A stretch of 12,778 bases of DNA from UBA4655 sp964585575 (lineage in GTDB: Bacteria; Planctomycetota; Planctomycetia; Pirellulales; UBA1268): assembly GCA_964585575.1 (NCBI GenBank), contig CAZPEM010000100.1, forward strand, positions 1 to 12,778. The letters run 5' to 3'. A program made the translations under genes and the position numbers. The number at the start of each line of letters is the position of its first letter. The stretch's first letter is position 1. The notes under the pieces were generated by a model. It worked only from the letters and a program-made list of their open reading frames with translations. It ran no database searches and was not told where the DNA came from. Positions 1 to 5,208 of this stretch are shown here, in pieces.

Positions 1-704
1 CGCGACATGTCCTCGAGCGGCGCGATCAGGTCGCAGTGGCTGAACACGCGAATCAGGAACCGGGGCACGGCAGGCCCCTGGTTGGACGCGGCGAACGGTT
101 CTTCGACGATCGTGAGCACCGCCTCGTCCCGCCCGTCCCCGTCAACGTCTCCGAGCACGAACGACACGTTCGTGTGAATGCCGCCCCAGAGCGGCGGCCG
201 CACCTTGTGCCCGTGATCGCACTTTTGCAGCTTCGGCAGCAGGTCCACGAGCCAGCCTTGCCGCTCTTCCGGCCGGCAGAGCAGGTGGACCGTGGTGACG
301 TTGGGATTCTCGAGAAACGGCCGCAGCGTGGCGTCGAAGACCTCCTGGCGGCGGAACATCCGGCAGCAGGCGTTGAACCATCTCACGTCGCCATACACCG
401 TCGTGGCGAAGTCCAAGAGTTCCTGCCGCATCCTCTTCGGGCCGACAAGATTGATGTCGGCCTGCTTCGCGGCCGTGAGCGCGGCGACGTGCCGCTTGAT
501 GACGTCGAGCTTGTCGAACATCCGGTGCTCACGGGCCTCGCCCCGCAGGTCGCGGATGAGAAGCAGGGCGCAGAGCAGCAGGATGATGCCCCTTCCGACG
601 GTCTCGGAAACGAGACCCATGAAGCTCAAGAGCATGGCCACGAGGGCCGCCATGATCCCGGCGACGACGTCCCAGTCGATCCGGAGCAGGTATCGCAGTG
701 ACAC
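1..704 (-). CDS. Membrane protein with two N-terminal helices and a soluble domain (partial, 3' end outside the window)
   Basis: The frame is open without a stop from a GTG at 704 to the left edge (234 codons seen). A perfect AGGAGG (711-716) lies six bases before the GTG, which decides the start. Residues about 13-33 and 39-53 form two hydrophobic segments (AGIMAALVAMLLSFMGLV and GIILLLCALLLI), followed by a charged stretch (RDLRGEAREHRMFDKLD) and a soluble domain. The domain contains TVHLLCRPEE and, near residues 186-194, DVDGDGRDE followed by AVLTIVEEPF. The last part resembles the acidic DxDGDGxDE loops of FG-GAP/EF-hand-like repeats, but one loop is not enough to assign a fold. From memory it recalls membrane-anchored families related to the phospholipase D-like superfamily; no HKD motif is visible in the part present, so this is weak. 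The plus-strand frame opposite is a repetitive Arg/Glu-rich shadow. Existence is well supported; function is not. Confidence 0.85.
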   Translation of the reverse strand, partial: MSLRYLLRIDWDVVAGIMAALVAMLLSFMGLVSETVGRGIILLLCALLLIRDLRGEAREHRMFDKLDVIKRHVAALTAAKQADINLVGPKRMRQELLDFATTVYGDVRWFNACCRMFRRQEVFDATLRPFLENPNVTTVHLLCRPEERQGWLVDLLPKLQKCDHGHKVRPPLWGGIHTNVSFVLGDVDGDGRDEAVLTIVEEPFAASNQGPAVPRFLIRVFSHCDLIAPLEDMS

Positions 705-710
705 GGCGGA

Positions 711-716
711 CCTCCT
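711..716 (-). promoter_or_regulatory. Strong Shine-Dalgarno for the GTG-started membrane gene
   Basis: Read on the minus strand this is AGGAGG, a full match to the anti-SD complement, six bases before the GTG at 704. It is the best ribosome binding site in the window and supports the non-ATG start. Most other genes here have weak or no SD. Confidence 0.75.
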
Positions 717-868
717 GGAGCGGCCATGGGGATGCGGGCGGCATTTCGCGACCAACCGTATGCCCGGCTGGAATCCGGGTCGAAGCTGCTCCACGGTCGA
801 GCCCCGCTCGCGCGGGACAGTTGCGGTCGTTGCAGACGGGCAGCGGCGTGTGTGCGGTGGTCATCGAT

Positions 869-897
869 TTGCTTTTCGCCCCGTCTGCACGTAGAGT
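869..897 (+). promoter_or_regulatory. Possible sigma-70-like promoter for the helicase
   Basis: TTGCTT (869-874) and TAGAGT (892-897) are separated by exactly 17 bases and match the E. coli -35/-10 consensus at three and four of six positions. It would give a leader of about 135 bases before the ATG at 1041. Planctomycete promoters are poorly characterised and a match of this quality can occur by chance. Confidence 0.25.
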
Positions 898-1040
898 GAG
901 CGGGTTGGTTGTGGACGAAGCATCCTCGATGCGTGGCGGGCAAGCAGCCTCTGCCACTTCTTTTTGCTCGCCTTCATCCTCTCGTGGCGGGCGGCGTTTC
1001 TGACAGTCGTCGCGGCGTCGCATCCTTGGACACGCGGCTC

Positions 1041-2552
1041 ATGTTGGAAACAGACGATCTGCCATCCGCCGGAGATGACACGCCCTTTTCGTCGCTCGGC
1101 CTCTCGCCGGCGATGGTGCGGGCGGTCGAGCAGCTCGGCTTCACGCGGATGTCGCCTATCCAGGCGGCGGCGATACCGCTGCTGCTCGAGGGGCACGACG
1201 TCGTCGGCCAGTCGGAGACGGGTTCGGGCAAGACCGCCGCCTTCTGCGTTCCGGCGGTCGAGTGTGTCGATCCGCACCTGCCGGCGACACAGGTGGTCAT
1301 TCTGGCTCCGACCAGGGAGCTCGCCATGCAGATCACGAGCGAGGTTTCCAAGTTGGCGGCATTCAAGAAGACGCTGCGGTCGGTGGCGATCTACGGCGGC
1401 GCCGCCTACGAGCGGCAGTTCGCCGAGCTGAAGCGGGGCGCCCATGTCGTCGTGGGGACGCCGGGACGGCTGACCGACCACATGGCCCGCGGAACGCTCG
1501 ATCTCGCCCGCGTGAAAATGCTGATCCTCGACGAGGCGGACCGGATGCTCGATCTCGGGTTCCAGGAAGACGTCGAGAAGCTGCTCGCCGCGGCCCCGGC
1601 CCCGCGGCAGACGGTCTTCTTTTCGGCGACCTTTTCGGCTCCCGTGGAGGCGATGGTTCGGCGGCACTCCCGTGATCCCAGAGTCGTGACCATCGCGAAG
1701 AAGGCCGTCACCGGCCCTCCGCTCGTCGAACAGGTCTACTACGAGGTGCGGCATCACGCGAAATTCATTGCCCTCTGCCGGGCGATCGACTTTTACGACG
1801 TCCGCAGCGGGCTCATCTTCTGCAACACGCAGCGGATGGTCGAGGAACTGGCCGACTTGCTCGTGGCTCGAGGCTGCTCCGCATCGCCGATCCACGGGGG
1901 CATGGCGCAGGCCCAGCGAACCCGTGTGATGGACAGCTTCAGGAAGGGGGCGTTCCGGTTCCTCGTCGCGACCGACGTCGCAGCCCGGGGCATCGACGTG
2001 GCAGACCTCGAACTGGTGGTCAACTACGACCTTCCCTACGAAGCGGAAGACTACGTGCATCGGATCGGGCGGACGGGGCGTGCAGGCCGCAAGGGCAGGG
2101 CGGTGACGCTCGTCTCCGGGGGAGGCATCCACGCCCTGAGGGCGATCGAGCGTTTCACCGCCGCGAAAATTCGACGTGAACCGGTTCCCACGGGCCAGAT
2201 GGTGGCTGCCCGCCGGGCCGACGCGATCGTCGAACGCCTGCGGGAGACGCTCGCCCGCGGTCCATTTCCACACGAGCTGCGGGTCGTGGAGCGTCTCCTC
2301 GCCGATGGGCGACCCGCCGCGGAGATCGCGGCGGCGATCCTGCACCACTTCGCGCCGACGATCGTCGAGAGCGACGAGGGGATCGGGCCGCCCGAGGCCC
2401 GGGAGCCCCATCGATCGCGCCGCCCGCCGCACCGTCACGATCGCGGTGGAGGGGGAGCCCGGCCGTCGAAACGTCGCAGGATCGGCCCCCGGGCGAAGAA
2501 CCGCGACGACAAGAACAACGACAGCAAGAACCACAAGAAGAAGAACAAATAG
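1041..2552 (+). CDS. DEAD-box ATP-dependent RNA helicase
   Basis: A 503-residue protein with the complete superfamily 2 DEAD-box motif set in order: Q motif (phenylalanine about F16, SPIQ 38-41), motif I SETGSGKT (58-65), Ia PTRELAMQI, Ib GTPGRL, II DEAD (164-167), III SAT (195-197), IV LIFCNT, V ATDVAARGID, VI HRIGRTGR (340-347). All catalytic residues are present, so it should be an active cytoplasmic ATPase that unwinds RNA duplexes, for example in ribosome assembly, RNA decay or cold response. A C-terminal extension of about 100 residues ends in a Lys/Arg/Asn-rich tail (last 17 residues NRDDKNNDSKNHKKKNK), typical of an RNA-binding tail. I chose ATG 1041 because it puts the Q motif 15 residues in, as usual in the family; no clear SD is visible. 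It belongs to the RhlE/DeaD/CshA type, but I cannot choose a symbol. Confidence 0.95.
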   Translation: MLETDDLPSAGDDTPFSSLGLSPAMVRAVEQLGFTRMSPIQAAAIPLLLEGHDVVGQSETGSGKTAAFCVPAVECVDPHLPATQVVILAPTRELAMQITSEVSKLAAFKKTLRSVAIYGGAAYERQFAELKRGAHVVVGTPGRLTDHMARGTLDLARVKMLILDEADRMLDLGFQEDVEKLLAAAPAPRQTVFFSATFSAPVEAMVRRHSRDPRVVTIAKKAVTGPPLVEQVYYEVRHHAKFIALCRAIDFYDVRSGLIFCNTQRMVEELADLLVARGCSASPIHGGMAQAQRTRVMDSFRKGAFRFLVATDVAARGIDVADLELVVNYDLPYEAEDYVHRIGRTGRAGRKGRAVTLVSGGGIHALRAIERFTAAKIRREPVPTGQMVAARRADAIVERLRETLARGPFPHELRVVERLLADGRPAAEIAAAILHHFAPTIVESDEGIGPPEAREPHRSRRPPHRHDRGGGGARPSKRRRIGPRAKNRDDKNNDSKNHKKKNK

Positions 2553-2689
2553 CGGCGAATGTCGTTTCGGGCCGTGGAATCGCCCTGACGCCGCGTGGGG
2601 CGGTCTGGTACACCTTCGCCCTAAGACGCCCCCAGTCAGTCGGCGGCCTTCGCCGGCATGTGGGCCCTTGATTCCACGCAGGGCCCCCC
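2553..2689. other. Short intergenic region with inverted repeats
   Basis: 137 bases between helicase stop and hydroxylase start. CGTGGAATC (2573-2581) is the exact reverse complement of GATTCCACG (2670-2678). GGGCCC occurs at 2662-2667 and 2681-2686 and could pair across 13 bases immediately before the hydroxylase ATG, which has no evident SD. No T-tract follows any stem, so no intrinsic terminator is called. Confidence 0.4.
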
Positions 2690-3268
2690 ATGTCGCTCGC
2701 GATGCTGTCGCTCCCGGTCCAGGTCCTGTGCTGGTTCGTCGTGCTCGTCGTGCTCATGTCGATCATCGAGCACCAGGTCCACTGTCGGCTGATGCACAGG
2801 AAGCCGCTGCATTTTCCGTTCCGCAACTTCGCGGCCCGTCAGCGGATCTTCACGAGCCACGCCGTCGAGCACCACCGGCAATACCGCAAGTCGTTCCACG
2901 ACGAGCCGGTGCCCCGAGGTGAGGATCGCGGGATACGGCTTAATCTCCTGGAAGGCGTGCTCGAGTCGCTGCCCGGGAGCCTCGTGCTGGTCTGCTTCTC
3001 GACGACCGCCGCGATCATGTTTCCGATGGTCGTCTGCCTCCATCACTGGCTGTGGAACCAGATTCATCTGGAGATGCACAAGCCCGCGGGCAGGGCGTTC
3101 GCGAAGTGGGATGTATTCAAGCGCGTGGCGAGGCATCACTTCCTCCACCACCGCTATCCCGACAAGAACTTCAACGTTGCCTTTCCCGTCGGTGACTACA
3201 TCTTCGGCACCGTCGCGAAGCCGACCGACGCCGACTGGCAGGCCATGCGGGCCGAGGGGATCGCCTGA
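2690..3268 (+). CDS. Small membrane hydroxylase, sterol desaturase/fatty acid hydroxylase superfamily
   Basis: A 192-residue protein with the histidine clusters of the membrane di-iron hydroxylase superfamily: H57-x3-H61-H62, H126-x3-H130 and H150-x2-H153-H154, with further histidines at 28, 31, 36, 118 and 119. Hydrophobic segments lie at about residues 5-26 and 95-122, so it is expected in the inner membrane with the histidines holding two irons on the cytoplasmic face. Family members hydroxylate or desaturate lipid chains, sterols or carotenoids with O2. The substrate cannot be read from sequence. The ATG at 2690 is followed directly by the first membrane segment; an ATG five codons in is an alternative. 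Length is near the short end for the family but nothing looks truncated. It lies 137 bases after the helicase on the same strand with no obvious functional link. Confidence 0.85.
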   Translation: MSLAMLSLPVQVLCWFVVLVVLMSIIEHQVHCRLMHRKPLHFPFRNFAARQRIFTSHAVEHHRQYRKSFHDEPVPRGEDRGIRLNLLEGVLESLPGSLVLVCFSTTAAIMFPMVVCLHHWLWNQIHLEMHKPAGRAFAKWDVFKRVARHHFLHHRYPDKNFNVAFPVGDYIFGTVAKPTDADWQAMRAEGIA

Positions 3269-3426
3269 CGGCCGCAGCGTTAAACGCAAAGCATGGGTGC
3301 GGTCAGCCGTATCGAAGGAGATGTACTCATGGCCGCACACTTCAGAGAATAACTCGTCGCAATCCGGGTAATGCAGAAAATGTACGGCGAGCGGCCCGAG
3401 GATACCTCGACGGACTTCCATCCTGG

Positions 3427-3466
3427 GCGCCCATCCGATGCCGTCCCCGTTGGAGGCGTCGGGCCG
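3427..3466 (+). repeat. 40-base direct repeat, copy 1 (intergenic)
   Basis: Identical to 12679-12718 at 39 of 40 positions; the mismatch is C3445 versus G12697. Both copies have the same orientation. Read on the minus strand in the matching phase it gives RPDASNGDGIGWA, which equals the CBM6 motif RPDASNGHGIGWA of the other copy except one residue. Similarity stops abruptly on both sides. Confidence 0.85.
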
Positions 3467-3723
3467 GGGATCGGGCGGGGACCGCCGCGAAACGGCTCGG
3501 CGACACCAGCACCAAATCGAGTTTCAGCCCGCCGCGGTGGGCGACGGACGACGACTCGATTCGGGCGATGTTCGGAGGCCATGCATTCAAGAAACAGCGG
3601 ATCATTGCGGATGCGTATGCGGTAACGCAGTCGCCATCTTCCTTGTTTGGGGATGCCTATAGCTCCTGCCGAGAGCAACCAATGCTTTTCTGCCCCCTCG
3701 GCTCGCCCCTCGGGCGAACAGGT

Positions 3724-3729
3724 TATCAT
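3724..3729 (+). promoter_or_regulatory. TATCAT, possible -10 box of the oxidoreductase gene
   Basis: TATCAT matches the TATAAT consensus at five of six positions and ends seven bases before the ATG at 3737, which would put transcription start at or next to the A of the start codon. No -35 hexamer is visible 17 bases upstream. The same hexamer stands on the minus strand before the Bax inhibitor-1 gene. Confidence 0.35.
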
Positions 3730-3736
3730 TGGGCCG

Positions 3737-5080
3737 ATGGCTCCAACCGCAGGCAAACAATCGAATCCGCCGCACACGATCGTGTTCTTCGGCCTCGGGG
3801 CCGTCGGCTCGAGCATGCTCATCTGTCTGGCCGAACTGGCGGAGCGCGACGGCATTCCCGTCCGCTTCAAGGTGTTTTCGATCGATCCTGCGACCGCCCG
3901 CGACGCGCTCTACCACGCCGAGCGGCTCATGAAGCGGATCGAGATCATCGGCGTGCCGAGCTTCGACCCGCTTCTGGCCCTCGAGGGGCCGGGAGCCGAC
4001 AAGCTTGCCGGGGCCTCGCTGCTGGTCAATGCGGCGATCCCGCAGTTCAACTGCCCGATCATCGAGTTGGGCATACGCCTCGGAGCCCACACGCTCGACC
4101 TCGCCTCCGACATGTACAACCCGGAAACCGCGAGTTCCCTCACCTTCAATCAGTACGCCCACGACGCGGCCCTGCGGGAGCGAGGCGTGGCCGCGGTCAT
4201 CAACATGGGCGTGTCTCCGGGCATCACCAACTTCCTGATCGGTGATCAGATCTGCCGGATCAGTTCCGAGCACCGCAAGGAACTCGAGATCGAGTCGATC
4301 GACCTCTATCTGCTCGAAGACATCGATGCCGACGCCGTCATCTTTTCGTGGGCACCGGCGGTGGCGCTCGACGAGCTGTCGCAGAGCCCGCTGCAGCTGC
4401 GGAACGGGCGGATGATCGTGCACGAGCCGTTCACGGCGGCCCGCGACTATCAGTTTCCGTACGAGCCACGCATGTGGCGGCAGTATCCGCTCTACCAGGA
4501 GGAGCTCCTGTCGCTGCACCGCTCGTATCCCCAGGTCGAACACATCGGCATCTACACCGGCGGCTCCGAGGTGGAGCTCGTCAAGGCGCTCCATCAACTC
4601 AACCTGCTCTCGAAAGAGACGCTCGGGGCGAATCCGGAACTGACGATCGAGGCCGTGGTGCGGGCGGCGATGCCCGGCATGAAGAAACCCCGACGGATCG
4701 AGGACTATCTCCGCTCGGGTGTGATCCGGCGGACCCACTTCTGCGCCGCGGCGGAGATCCGCGTGAGCGAGTGGGTGCGAAACGAGCGGCAAACGATCAT
4801 CGAGACCGTGGGCCTGAGCTTCCGTCGCTACCGCGAGCTGCTCGGTACGCCCTACGCGGGTGCCACCTACATCTCCTACCCGACGGCGGTGGGTGCCGCG
4901 ATTCTCGGCTGGCATACGCTTTGCCACGTTCGGGCCGAGCCGGGTAGCATCGCCGGAGTTGTCACCGGCGAGGATCTGGCCCGCTTGTTGCCGCGACCGC
5001 GGATCGACGCGGTGTTCCGCGATCTCGTGGCCTGGGACATCGATCTCTTCGCAAGCACCCGTGACGCGACCGGGGTGTAG
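3737..5080 (+). CDS. Saccharopine dehydrogenase-like NAD(P)-dependent oxidoreductase
   Basis: A 447-residue protein with an N-terminal Rossmann motif TIVFFGLGAVGSS (GxGxxG at residues 19-24) after 12 polar residues. It also has the NMGVSPGITNFLIGD segment (about 155-169), typical of the saccharopine dehydrogenase/homospermidine synthase group, where it lies near the junction of nucleotide-binding and catalytic domains. The C-terminal part contains GIYTGGSEVELVKAL and conserved-looking aromatic and charged patches. Known family members catalyse reversible NAD(P)-linked C-N bond formation in lysine or polyamine metabolism, but many bacterial members are uncharacterised and the substrate here cannot be assigned. 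It should be soluble and cytoplasmic. I chose ATG 3737 because the Rossmann strand follows closely; an in-frame start at 3647 adds 30 residues without family character. No SD is visible, fitting a possible leaderless transcript. Confidence 0.85.
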   Translation: MAPTAGKQSNPPHTIVFFGLGAVGSSMLICLAELAERDGIPVRFKVFSIDPATARDALYHAERLMKRIEIIGVPSFDPLLALEGPGADKLAGASLLVNAAIPQFNCPIIELGIRLGAHTLDLASDMYNPETASSLTFNQYAHDAALRERGVAAVINMGVSPGITNFLIGDQICRISSEHRKELEIESIDLYLLEDIDADAVIFSWAPAVALDELSQSPLQLRNGRMIVHEPFTAARDYQFPYEPRMWRQYPLYQEELLSLHRSYPQVEHIGIYTGGSEVELVKALHQLNLLSKETLGANPELTIEAVVRAAMPGMKKPRRIEDYLRSGVIRRTHFCAAAEIRVSEWVRNERQTIIETVGLSFRRYRELLGTPYAGATYISYPTAVGAAILGWHTLCHVRAEPGSIAGVVTGEDLARLLPRPRIDAVFRDLVAWDIDLFASTRDATGV

Positions 5081-5107
5081 GGCCGGCCGCTTGCCGAACT
5101 GCGGATC

Positions 5108-5167
5108 ACCGCTGTACCGTGACTCAGCGTGAGGAACGTGACACAGCGTGAGGAAGCGGACAGCGGT
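5108..5167. repeat. Inverted repeat enclosing two tandem 19-base repeats
   Basis: Two tandem units, CGTGACTCAGCGTGAGGAA (5118-5136) and CGTGACACAGCGTGAGGAA (5137-5155), differ at one position. They are flanked by ACCGCTGT (5108-5115) and its exact reverse complement ACAGCGGT (5160-5167). The pairing extends by CCG/CGG (5117-5119 with 5157-5159) if A5116 is bulged, giving an 11-pair stem around a 37-base loop; the stem overlaps the first two bases of repeat 1. It lies 27 bases after the oxidoreductase stop and 41 bases before the next ATG. It could be an operator, an RNA structure or part of a dispersed repeat. Confidence 0.75.
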
Positions 5168-5208
5168 TCCCAGCCGCACCCACGAAGGATCCGCCCGATC
5201 GGCCGCCC

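Larger units (their letters stand above)
705..1040. other. Divergent intergenic region between membrane gene and helicase
   Basis: 336 bases without a convincing gene. Short frames across it have no recognisable motifs. Small possible hairpins are CCCGC-tcgc-GCGGG (803-816) and GCATC-ctc-GATGC near 920. It must contain the promoters of both divergent genes unless they are transcribed from elsewhere. The helicase frame is open upstream to a TTG at 909, but the added residues look unlike a helicase N-terminus. Confidence 0.6.
3269..3736. other. Gene-free stretch with one copy of a 40-base repeat
   Basis: 468 bases with no gene I can support. Several frames are open on the minus strand (for example an 87-codon ATG frame, 3605-3342) but their codon third positions are mixed, not GC-biased like the neighbours, and no family is recognisable. 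A short palindrome, GCGTTAAACGC, lies about ten bases after the hydroxylase stop. The stretch contains a 40-base repeat at 3427-3466 and a TATCAT box just before the next gene. It may be a decayed gene or plain intergenic DNA. An upstream start at 3647 for the following gene would take up its end, but that extension looks non-coding. Confidence 0.5.

Noticed and set aside
36..701. 221-codon open frame on the plus strand
   Set aside because: Antisense shadow of the minus-strand membrane gene, which has a strong SD, membrane helices and protein-like sequence; the plus frame is a compositionally biased Arg/Glu/Pro string.
861..2534. 557-codon open frame on the minus strand
   Set aside because: Antisense shadow of the DEAD-box helicase, which has every family motif on the plus strand.
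5118..5155. Tandem 19-base units as a minimal CRISPR or minisatellite
   Set aside because: Only two units with no spacer between them and no cas genes nearby.
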